From assembly GCA_007122215.1 (NCBI GenBank), contig SKUG01000105.1, forward strand, positions 1 to 6,163: DNA of 6,163 nucleotides. Reading direction: 5' to 3'. Made by a program: the position numbers and the translations under genes. The DNA is from Thermoleophilia bacterium. GTDB taxonomy: Bacteria > Actinomycetota > Thermoleophilia > Gaiellales > SKUG01. The notes beneath the pieces are model-generated. The model was not told the DNA's origin, made no database searches, and saw nothing but the letters and a program-made list of their open reading frames with translations. This document shows, in pieces, positions 1 through 5,893 of the stretch; the first letter of the stretch is position 1; the number at the start of each line of letters is the position of its first letter.

Positions 1-1203
1 CGGCTGCGCGAGCTGGTGCTGCAGGTGGCTGCCGAGCGGCTGCGCCGTGCCGGCTTCGGGCAGGTGGCGACGCCGACCTTCGAGCACACCGAGCTCTTTG
101 CCCGTGGGGTCGGTGAGCACACCGACGTCGTGGCCAAGGAGATGTACACCTTCGCCGACCGCGGGGGGCGCTCGCTGACCCTGCGGCCCGAGGGTACTGC
201 ACCGGTTGCACGTGCCTTCATCAGCCACGGGATGCACAAGTGGCCGCAGCCGGTGAAGCTCTGGTACGCCGCGCCGATGTTCCGCTACGAGGCACCACAG
301 AAGGGGCGCTACCGGGAGCACTGGCAGGTCGGGGCAGAGTGCTTCGGCGATCCCTCGCCGACTGCCGATGCCGAGCTCATCGCGACGCTGGCCGCGACCT
401 ACTCCGACCTCGGCCTGCGCGGCACCCGGCTGCGCCTCAACACGATCGGGGATGCCAGCACCCGCCCGGCCTACCGGGAGCTCCTGCTCGCCTACCTCGC
501 CCCACACGCCGCCGAGCTCGCCGACGACGACCGGCGACGGCTCAACGACAACCCGCTGCGGCTGTTCGACTCCAAGCACCAGCGCACCCGCGAGCTGCTC
601 GCCGATGCGCCGAAGGTCCGCGAGCACGTCTCGCCGGACTGCGGCGAGCACTTCGCTCAGGTCCGCGCGCTGCTCGATGCAGCCGGCGTGGCATACGAGC
701 TCGACGACACCCTCGTCCGCGGCTTCGACTACTACACCCACACCACCTTCGAGTTCACCGCCCCGGGCATGGGTGCCCAGGACGCCATCGGCGGCGGGGG
801 GCGCTACGACGGGCTGGTGGGCCAGCTCGGCGGCCCGGCAACCCCCGGCGTGGGATTCGGCTGTGGGGTCGAGCGGCTCGTGCTGGCCCTGCAGGCTGCC
901 GGTATCGAGCTGCCGGCCGAGCGCGTCCATGCCTACGTCGGAGCCGAGCCCGGGGCGCCGGCCGGGGCGGCATTCGCGCTGGCCTGCCAGCTGCGCGACC
1001 TCGGCCTGCGCTGCGAGCTCGACGGTGCCGGACGCAGCCGCAACGGCCGCTTCAAGCAGGCCCAGCGACTGGGCGCGCGGCTGCTCGTGGGGATCGAGGA
1101 CGACGGCAGCGTGCTCGTGCGCGACCTCGAGCAGCGCGACGAGCAGTCCGTGACAGCCGCCGACGCAGCTGCGACAATCGCGGCCCGACTGGAGGAACGA
1201 TGA
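1..1203 (+). CDS. hisS: Histidyl-tRNA synthetase, 5'-truncated by the window edge
   Basis: Class II aminoacyl-tRNA synthetase that charges tRNA(His) with histidine in the cytoplasm. The frame is open from base 1, so the start lies outside; compared with E. coli HisRS roughly 20 N-terminal residues are missing, including the RGxxD/P segment. Visible, in window residue numbers: the ARGVGEHTDVVAKEMYTF and LRPEGT segments (about 35-65), class II motif 2 beginning FRYEAPQKGRYREHW at 94, the HisRS-specific histidine-binding motif LVRGFDYYT at 238, the GGGRYDGL motif at about 265, and motif 3 GVGFGCGVERL at 283. A C-terminal anticodon-binding domain follows, ending in the weakly conserved segment RSRNGRFKQAQRLGA. 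Its stop codon TGA overlaps the aspS start as ATGA, so translation is probably coupled. Motifs seen directly; function follows from the family. Confidence 0.97.
   Translation, partial: RLRELVLQVAAERLRRAGFGQVATPTFEHTELFARGVGEHTDVVAKEMYTFADRGGRSLTLRPEGTAPVARAFISHGMHKWPQPVKLWYAAPMFRYEAPQKGRYREHWQVGAECFGDPSPTADAELIATLAATYSDLGLRGTRLRLNTIGDASTRPAYRELLLAYLAPHAAELADDDRRRLNDNPLRLFDSKHQRTRELLADAPKVREHVSPDCGEHFAQVRALLDAAGVAYELDDTLVRGFDYYTHTTFEFTAPGMGAQDAIGGGGRYDGLVGQLGGPATPGVGFGCGVERLVLALQAAGIELPAERVHAYVGAEPGAPAGAAFALACQLRDLGLRCELDGAGRSRNGRFKQAQRLGARLLVGIEDDGSVLVRDLEQRDEQSVTAADAAATIAARLEER
1191..1195 (+). promoter_or_regulatory. Ribosome binding site of aspS
   Basis: GGAGG lies inside the last codons of hisS, four bases before the ATG at 1200. 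It fixes the aspS start at the ATGA overlap, even though the same frame stays open far upstream inside hisS. Confidence 0.8.
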
Positions 1204-3020
1204 AGTACCGAAGCCACGTCACGTCCGAGATCGACGAGTCCATCGTCGACGGCGAGGTCCGGGTTGCCGGCTGGGTCGACAGCGTGCGCGACCACGGCGG
1301 GCTGGTCTTCATCGACCTGCGCGACCACGGCGGCATCATCCAGCTCGTGCTGGATCCGGCAGATGCCCCCGCCGAGCACGAGCTGGCACACACGCTCCGC
1401 AACGAGGCCTGCATCTGCGCTGCAGGCCGCCTGGTGATGCGCGACCCGGAGGTCGTCAACCCCAACCTCGCGACCGGCACGGTGGAGGTCCGCACCACCG
1501 AGCTGGAGGTGCTCTCCCGCGCCGGCGTGCTGCCGTTCCAGCTCAGCGACGAGAACGTCGACGAGACGGTGCGCCTGCGACACCGCTACCTCGACCTGCG
1601 CCGCGAGCGGATGCAGCGCAACCTCCGTCTGCGCGCCACCGCCGTGCGCGCGATGCGCGAGTACCTCGACGAGCACGGCTACGTCGAGCTCGAGACCCCC
1701 GTGCTGACCCGCTCGACCCCCGAGGGCGCACGCGACTTCCTGGTGCCGGCCCGGATGCGCCCCGGCAACTTCTACGCGCTGCCCCAGTCACCACAGCTCT
1801 TCAAGCAGCTGCTGATGGTGTCGGGCTTCGAGCGCTACTACCAGGTCGCACGCTGCTTCCGCGACGAGGCCCAGCGTGCCGACCGCCAGCTCGAGTTCAC
1901 CCAGCTCGACATCGAGCAGGCCTTTGCCACCCGCGAGGAGGTCTACTCCATGGTGGAGGGGCTCTTCGCGCACGTCTGGGAGCGCACCATCGGCGCGACG
2001 CTGGCAACACCCTTCCCACGGATCAGCTACCACGACGCGATGCTCCGGTACGGCTCGGACAAGCCGGACCTGCGCTTCGAGCTGGAGATCGCGGACCTCA
2101 CCGATGCCTGGGCAGAGACCGGGTTCGGCGTGGCGCGTGGGGCGATCGACGCAGGCGGCGTGGTCCGCGTGCTGGCCGGCCCCGGGGCAGGCCGCTTCTC
2201 CCGCCGCGAGATGGACGAGCTCACCGACTACGCCCGCGAGTGGGGCGCCCGTGGCCTCGCATGGTTCGTGGTGGAGGAGGACGGCAGCCTGCGCTCGCCC
2301 GTGGCGAAGTTCCTCAGCGATGAGGAGCAGCGCGTCCTGCTCGAGCGCTCGGGCGCAGCTCCCGGGGATGCCATCTTCCTGATGGCCGACACCGAGGCCA
2401 CCACCTGCCGGGTGCTCGGCGCCCTGCGCACACACCTCATCGAGATCCTCCAGCTCGAGCCCTCCAGCGACTGGGCGTTCGCCTGGATCGTCGATCCACC
2501 GGTCTTCGACTGGGACGAGGACGAGCAGCGCTGGAGCCCGAACCACCACCCGTTCACGGCCCCGACCGACGAGAGCCTCGACCTGCTCGAGCGCGACCCC
2601 GGCGCGGCCCGGGCGAAGGCCTACGACGTCGTGCTCAACGGCTTCGAGCTGTGCAGCGGATCGATCCGAATCCACGACCAGGACGTGCAGCGACGGGTCT
2701 TCGAGGTGCTCGGCATCGACCGCGCCGAGGCCGAGGCACGCTTCTCGTTCCTGCTGCGCGCGCTCGAGATGGGGGCGCCGCCGCACGGCGGGATCGCCCC
2801 GGGCATCGACCGCATGGTGATGCTGCTCGCAGGCGAGCAGAACATCCGCGAGGTGATCGCCTTCCCGAAGCAGCAGTACGGCATCGACCCGCTCACCGAT
2901 GCGCCGGCACCCGTTGACACGGGGCAGCTGCGGGAGCTGTCGCTGGCGCTCGACCTGCCGCCGAGCGAGGCAGGGCAGGCCGGAACCTCGGCTGCGGTGG
3001 GCGCCGGGCGCGACGGCTGA
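1200..3020 (+). CDS. aspS: Aspartyl-tRNA synthetase, bacterial type with GAD domain, probably non-discriminating
   Basis: Class IIb synthetase of 606 residues, within the usual bacterial range, charging tRNA(Asp). Domains in order: N-terminal OB-fold anticodon-binding domain (about 1-110, with GWVDSVRDHGGLVFIDLRD); the catalytic domain with motif 1 and the flipping loop (ETPVLTRSTPEGARDF, 165-180); motif 2 RCFRDE (218-223) followed by RADRQLEFTQLD; the bacterial GAD insertion (about 296-412); and motif 3 PHGGIAPGIDR (528-538) before the NIREVIAFPK signature. The last 20 or so residues are a low-complexity Gly/Ala tail. His32 in RDHGG is the residue found in non-discriminating AspRS of Pseudomonas and mycobacteria, where E. 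coli has Leu; such enzymes also make Asp-tRNA(Asn) for amidation by GatCAB. The start is set by the GGAGG at 1191 and the ATGA overlap with hisS. Discrimination class is inference; the enzyme identity is not in doubt. Confidence 0.98.
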   Translation: MKYRSHVTSEIDESIVDGEVRVAGWVDSVRDHGGLVFIDLRDHGGIIQLVLDPADAPAEHELAHTLRNEACICAAGRLVMRDPEVVNPNLATGTVEVRTTELEVLSRAGVLPFQLSDENVDETVRLRHRYLDLRRERMQRNLRLRATAVRAMREYLDEHGYVELETPVLTRSTPEGARDFLVPARMRPGNFYALPQSPQLFKQLLMVSGFERYYQVARCFRDEAQRADRQLEFTQLDIEQAFATREEVYSMVEGLFAHVWERTIGATLATPFPRISYHDAMLRYGSDKPDLRFELEIADLTDAWAETGFGVARGAIDAGGVVRVLAGPGAGRFSRREMDELTDYAREWGARGLAWFVVEEDGSLRSPVAKFLSDEEQRVLLERSGAAPGDAIFLMADTEATTCRVLGALRTHLIEILQLEPSSDWAFAWIVDPPVFDWDEDEQRWSPNHHPFTAPTDESLDLLERDPGAARAKAYDVVLNGFELCSGSIRIHDQDVQRRVFEVLGIDRAEAEARFSFLLRALEMGAPPHGGIAPGIDRMVMLLAGEQNIREVIAFPKQQYGIDPLTDAPAPVDTGQLRELSLALDLPPSEAGQAGTSAAVGAGRDG

Positions 3021-3062
3021 TCGCGTCCCATGGCTGGGGCGGGAGGCGCGAGGCGCGTCCCG
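3021..3062. terminator. Candidate bidirectional terminator hairpin between convergent genes
   Basis: The 50-bp gap between aspS and the convergent minus-strand gene holds two mutually exclusive GC-rich hairpins. One pairs 3039-3044 with 3058-3063 and 3047-3050 with 3054-3057, with a GG bulge and a 3-base loop. The other pairs 3021-3029 with 3041-3051 around the same GG bulge. There is no T tract on either strand, so this is not a textbook intrinsic terminator. Position and structure suggest a terminator; alternatively this is ordinary GC-rich self-complementarity. Confidence 0.35.
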
Positions 3063-3070
3063 CGAGGCGT

Positions 3071-4012
3071 TCAGGCGCCGCCGCGATCGACGTCCGGGAC
3101 CGCCTGGATGTGCGTGTGGCGGGCCCCGTCGGGCTGGGGCACCATCTGGGCGAGCTGGGCAACCAGCGGCTCCAGGGACTCCAGCACCTGGCGGCGCCGC
3201 TCCTCGAGCCGTGCGATCTGCTCGCGCAGGCGCTCCTGCTCGCGGAGGGAGTCCTGGGCGCGGAGCGTCGCCACGCGGCGCTGCTCGGCAAGGATCTGCT
3301 CGCCCTCGGTGCGGGCCTGCTCCACGACCTGGCGCGCCTCGTCGCGGGCAGCTGCCAGCACCTCCGTGGCCTCGGCACGCAGCGCCTTGGCATCGGACTC
3401 GGCACGGGCGAGGATCTGGTGGCCGGTGCGCTGCGAGTCGGTGATGATGCCCTCGACCTCGTTGAGCAGCACGCGCGCCTGGTCCTGGGCGCGGTCGCGG
3501 ATGCTGGCCGCCTGGTCGGCTGCCTGCGTGCGGATGCGCTCTGCCTCGGTTGCCGCGGCCTCGAGCTCCACCTGCACCCGGTCGCGGACCCGTGCGGCCT
3601 CCGACTCGACGGCCGCCAGGATCCGGTGGGTGTCGACGGCAACGACGTCTGCCGCAGTGGCCGCTCCGGGATCCCCGACGGGTGCCGCCGCCGGAGCCGT
3701 GGTGACGGGCGGTGCCACGATCGTCTCGGGCGTGCCATCGGGCTCGGGCAGCTCGACGTGCTGGCTGATGCCCACCGGCGGGGCGAGCTCGATCCGGTCG
3801 CCATCGGAGATCACGGGAGTGACGGCGCCCTCGGCGCCGAGCTCCTCGACCTGCTCGGCGAGCTGGTCGAGGGCCGCCACGATGTCGTCGGCCCGGGCGT
3901 CGTCGGATCCGGAGTCGCGGCGGCCGAAGATGAATCCGCGGCGGCGTGCCGAGCCACCGCTGGCATCGTCATGGTCGCCGGAGGTGCTCTGAGGGGTGGG
4001 CTGGCTCTTCAC
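3071..4012 (-). CDS. Hendecad coiled-coil protein of unknown function (DivIVA/FilP-like in shape)
   Basis: A 313-residue cytoplasmic protein with no signal peptide or membrane segment. The N-terminal half is low complexity: residues 1-38 are polar with an Arg-rich patch (ARRRGFIFGRR, 22-32), residues 40-60 form a short amphipathic helix (DDIVAALDQLAEQVEEL), and 61-125 are Pro/Val/Ala-rich linker. Residues about 128-291 are one long Ala/Glu/Arg/Gln helix with 11-residue periodicity, for example 157-167, 168-178, then 200-243 in four units. Such hendecads form coiled coils in DivIVA-type polar growth proteins, Streptomyces FilP/Scy and ATP synthase b subunits. I see no DivIVA N-terminal signature, so no family is assigned. 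The GTG start is supported by AGGAG five bases upstream. It is convergent with aspS and divergent from the zinc-ribbon membrane protein gene. A structural or scaffold role is inference from the coiled coil. Confidence 0.85.
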   Translation of the reverse strand: MKSQPTPQSTSGDHDDASGGSARRRGFIFGRRDSGSDDARADDIVAALDQLAEQVEELGAEGAVTPVISDGDRIELAPPVGISQHVELPEPDGTPETIVAPPVTTAPAAAPVGDPGAATAADVVAVDTHRILAAVESEAARVRDRVQVELEAAATEAERIRTQAADQAASIRDRAQDQARVLLNEVEGIITDSQRTGHQILARAESDAKALRAEATEVLAAARDEARQVVEQARTEGEQILAEQRRVATLRAQDSLREQERLREQIARLEERRRQVLESLEPLVAQLAQMVPQPDGARHTHIQAVPDVDRGGA

Positions 4013-4017
4013 GGGTG

Positions 4018-4022
4018 CTCCT
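4018..4022 (-). promoter_or_regulatory. Ribosome binding site of the coiled-coil gene
   Basis: Read on the minus strand, AGGAG is followed by the spacer CACCC and the GTG start codon at 4012-4010. The good spacing decides the GTG start for this gene. Confidence 0.7.
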
Positions 4023-4208
4023 GGGATGGTGTGGCAGGATCGGTGCTGCGGAGGTGGTACCCGCGCGGGGGGCTTTGTAACCCAACCGACGGGACCCGAC
4101 TGCGCTGGAGCCCGCGCAACGGACTTGCAGCCCGTATCGGGTACTAGCCCGGATCAAGCCAGCGTGCGACCTGGCCGATACCGCTGCCGAACCGATCCCC
4201 GGCGTCGT

Positions 4209-4214
4209 GGGGAG
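4209..4214 (+). promoter_or_regulatory. Probable ribosome binding site of the zinc-ribbon membrane protein gene
   Basis: GGGGAG lies 12 bases before the GTG at 4227, a longer than ideal spacing. It is the only purine-rich Shine-Dalgarno candidate near a start codon that keeps the whole zinc-ribbon motif in the protein. Confidence 0.45.
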
Positions 4215-4226
4215 CACGCGATACCA

Positions 4227-5702
4227 GTGTCGATACCACGGACATTCTCAGGCCAGCACGCAGGCTGCGGCGGCACCATCACCTTTCACCCGGCAGCGGT
4301 GCAGGAGCGCCTGCAGGCAGGGGAGGAGGTGTCCCTCAGCTCGTTCTGCGACCTCTGCGGACGCCCCGTGTCGATCAGCTACTCCCTCGGGGCCACGAGC
4401 GGCCGTCGCGGCTCGGGCGAGGACGTGATCCTCGCCTCCGGGGGCGCGGACGGAGCTCCTGCCGTATCCCCCGGAGTCCGCGATCACGACTCCGGGAGTG
4501 CGGACATCGAGGTGCGCCCCCTGCCGGCACCGGCCTCGCACGACGCAGTGCCGACCGGTGCCGCGCTGGGTGATCCACGCATGGTGGACGGGCCAGGGGT
4601 CGCCCGTTTCCTGCCGGCTGGCGTGACGCGTGCCATCGACGCCGAGCAGGTCGAGGATCCACCCCAGGCCATCTCGGCGCTGTTGCTGGTGGGAGCCTCC
4701 CCGGCCGCGAGCGCTGGCTGGAACGGCGTGGCCTCGGCACGGGGCTCGTTCACGAGGCTCGACCGTCGCTACCGGCCCGGCGGAATGGCCCGCAGCTGGC
4801 GGGACGTCGTCGGCAGCGACACCCGGGGCGGGCACGGCGGCGATGCGCATGATGGCTCCCCCGGTGGCAGCGGTTCGGGCTGGCTGCTGCATGACGGCGA
4901 GGATCCCGACCCGGCCGATCCGCAGGTCAGGGAGGTGTCCCGGCTCTTCGACGAGGCCCGGCGCCGGCTCGACGAGACCGCACGCGTCGAGACGGAGAGC
5001 CTGCTCGAGGGTCGTTTTCCGGCACTGTCAGACGAGGCGCGGGATGCACTGAGCCCGCACGCCGTCCCCCGCCAGGTACACACCGGTGGGACGCGGGAGG
5101 ACCACCGGTTCACCCCCGCGAACGACCGCTCGGCTGGGTTGGAAGCGCCGCCCCAGCCATCCCACGGTCCCCATGGTGCCCCCGATCCGGGGGTGGGGAG
5201 CGTGTCGGCTGCAGGCGTGCTCGGTGCCGGAGCCCCACAGCCTGCAGGCCCAATGGCCGGCCCGGGTGCGGCACGAACCGAGCATCCCCCGGATCCGTCC
5301 GCACCCGACGAGCCCAGCGACCTCTCGGTTGCCCGAAGCTTCGACTGGGGCGACGTCGACGACGATCGACCCGCAACGGACCGTCGGATGAGGCTGGTCC
5401 GTGTCGCGAAGGTAGGCCTGCTTGCCCTCGGGTTCGTGGTCATCGGCTACACGGCCTTCGCGATCACCAAGGCCCTCCAGGGGGATGCGGGCGTCGACCC
5501 CGGTCCTGCAATCGTGGTCCCCACGCTGGAGGAGGCGCCGGCTCCTGCCGATGGGAGCCAGGAGGGCGGCAGCGCCGGCGGTGGAAGCCCGGCGGCCGAG
5601 GAGCCTCGCGGCGGCGATGCGAACGTCGACGCGCTGATGGCACCGGAGTTCGAGGCCGCCGACCTCGAGGACATGGCCCGACGGGAGGGTTCAGGCTCAT
5701 GA
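4227..5702 (+). CDS. Zinc-ribbon, single-pass membrane protein of unknown function
   Basis: I do not recognise the family of this 491-residue protein. Residues 11-44 hold His11-x2-Cys14 and Cys41-x2-Cys44 (HAGC ... CDLCGRP), which looks like a zinc ribbon with one Cys replaced by His. Residues about 55-230 are Gly/Ala/Pro/Asp-rich and probably disordered. Residues 231-275 are charged and likely helical (REVSRLFDEARRRLDE). A second disordered stretch ends in the acidic motif SFDWGDVDDD. One hydrophobic helix spans about 396-414 (VGLLALGFVVIGYTAFAIT), preceded by basic residues, so the N-terminal part should be cytoplasmic and the 75-residue acidic, Gly-rich C-terminal tail outside. The frame is open upstream to 3996, but that would overlap the divergent gene and the intervening codons look non-coding; the GTG at 4227 fits best. 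Its stop overlaps the next frame as ATGA. A regulatory or envelope-sensing role is possible but is inference. Confidence 0.75.
   Translation: MSIPRTFSGQHAGCGGTITFHPAAVQERLQAGEEVSLSSFCDLCGRPVSISYSLGATSGRRGSGEDVILASGGADGAPAVSPGVRDHDSGSADIEVRPLPAPASHDAVPTGAALGDPRMVDGPGVARFLPAGVTRAIDAEQVEDPPQAISALLLVGASPAASAGWNGVASARGSFTRLDRRYRPGGMARSWRDVVGSDTRGGHGGDAHDGSPGGSGSGWLLHDGEDPDPADPQVREVSRLFDEARRRLDETARVETESLLEGRFPALSDEARDALSPHAVPRQVHTGGTREDHRFTPANDRSAGLEAPPQPSHGPHGAPDPGVGSVSAAGVLGAGAPQPAGPMAGPGAARTEHPPDPSAPDEPSDLSVARSFDWGDVDDDRPATDRRMRLVRVAKVGLLALGFVVIGYTAFAITKALQGDAGVDPGPAIVVPTLEEAPAPADGSQEGGSAGGGSPAAEEPRGGDANVDALMAPEFEAADLEDMARREGSGS
4470..4496 (+). repeat. Perfect 9-bp inverted repeat inside the zinc-ribbon gene
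   Basis: CCCGGAGTC at 4470-4478 and GACTCCGGG at 4488-4496 can form a GC-rich hairpin with a 9-base loop. It falls in the disordered-linker coding region, about 245 bases after the start codon. It could be an internal RNA structure or chance in GC-rich sequence. Confidence 0.5.
5683..5689 (+). promoter_or_regulatory. Ribosome binding site for the ATG at 5699
   Basis: GGGAGGG ends nine bases before an ATG that overlaps the upstream stop codon as ATGA, the same arrangement as hisS/aspS. It argues that translation really enters the downstream frame here, although the lipoprotein signal peptide lies 65 codons further on. Confidence 0.55.
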
Positions 5703-5893
5703 CACGCACAGGCACCGATGGCGGGGAAGCCGCCCACGCCACCACGACGTCGACGAACGCTGGTATGGTGGAAGGAGGCTCGGCCCTGCGATCGGCCACA
5801 CACGTCGCTGGGCCAACACCTACCACAAGGGAGCCCGCGTTCGGTCGCGGCCTTGCCTCGATTGACAGGGCACCCACCTGCCAGAGCAGGTCC
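5699..5893 (+). other. In-frame leader before the lipoprotein signal peptide (N-terminal extension or untranslated leader)
   Basis: This 65-codon stretch is open and in the same frame as the downstream lipoprotein, starting with an ATG coupled to the upstream gene. Its product would be Thr/Gly/Ala-rich with no hydrophobic segment or recognisable motif. It contains an extended -10-like element TGGTATGGT (5761-5769), a strong Shine-Dalgarno-like AAGGAGG (5772-5778) with no ATG, GTG or TTG at a suitable distance (only an in-frame CTG at 5786), and an isolated TTGACA (5862-5867). Either the lipoprotein has an unusually long N-terminal extension, or this is a leader carrying its own promoter. Confidence 0.5.
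5761..5769 (+). promoter_or_regulatory. Candidate extended -10 promoter element for the lipoprotein gene
   Basis: TGGTATGGT matches the extended -10 form TGn-TAnnnT. No -35 box is present 16-18 bp upstream, which extended -10 promoters tolerate. Transcription would begin near 5775 and give a leader of roughly 120 bases before the ATG at 5894. Single short motif, so low confidence. Confidence 0.3.

Larger units (their letters stand above)
4013..4226. promoter_or_regulatory. Divergent intergenic region with repeated words and palindromes
   Basis: This 214-bp stretch separates the start codons of two divergent genes and must carry the promoters of both unless the right-hand gene is leaderless or read from elsewhere. 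It contains a perfect palindrome CCCGCGCGGG at 4060-4069, a near-palindrome CCCGTATCGGG at 4131-4141, CGATACC words at 4176-4182 and 4219-4225 (plus CGATAC on the minus strand at 4134-4139), and an imperfect inverted repeat (4037-4055 and 4180-4198). I found no convincing -35/-10 pair: TTGATC (minus, 4157-4152) and TTGCAG (plus, 4125-4130) lack a partner at 16-18 bp. No tRNA or other RNA fold was recognised. Confidence 0.5.

Noticed and set aside
240..1199. Upstream extension of the aspS frame through hisS
   Set aside because: The frame is open only because of GC-rich third positions; its translation is Arg/Pro/Ala-rich and hisS occupies the region with clear motifs. AspRS homology begins at 1200 with a ribosome binding site.
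3110..4147. Long plus-strand open frame antisense to the coiled-coil gene
   Set aside because: Its Gly/Leu/Arg-rich translation shows no motif, while the minus-strand frame gives a coherent coiled coil with a well-placed ribosome binding site.
4060..4160. Possible tRNA-like or structured RNA in the divergent intergenic region
   Set aside because: Anticodon-like loops such as CTTGCAG were seen, but no T-arm (TTCRA) or matching acceptor stem could be found on either strand.
3996..4226. Longer N-terminus of the zinc-ribbon protein starting at ATG 3996
   Set aside because: It would overlap the start of the divergent gene, lacks a ribosome binding site, and its residues look like translated intergenic sequence.
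4248..4892. Minus-strand open frame opposite the zinc-ribbon gene
   Set aside because: No recognisable domain or start signal; the plus-strand frame has a zinc-ribbon motif, a transmembrane helix and a coupled downstream frame.
4309..5249. Two copies of the palindrome GCCTGCAGGC (4309-4318 and 5240-5249)
   Set aside because: Far apart within one coding region and made of common codons for Leu, Gln, Pro, Ala and Gly; likely chance.
5862..5867. Perfect -35 box TTGACA just before the ATG at 5894
   Set aside because: No -10-like hexamer lies 16-18 bases downstream, and the implied transcription start would fall at or after the start codon.
5776..5893. Possible riboswitch in the leader before the lipoprotein
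   Set aside because: The stretch was compared by eye with the common classes (cobalamin, TPP, glycine, c-di-AMP, guanidine, ZTP) and no core motif matched.
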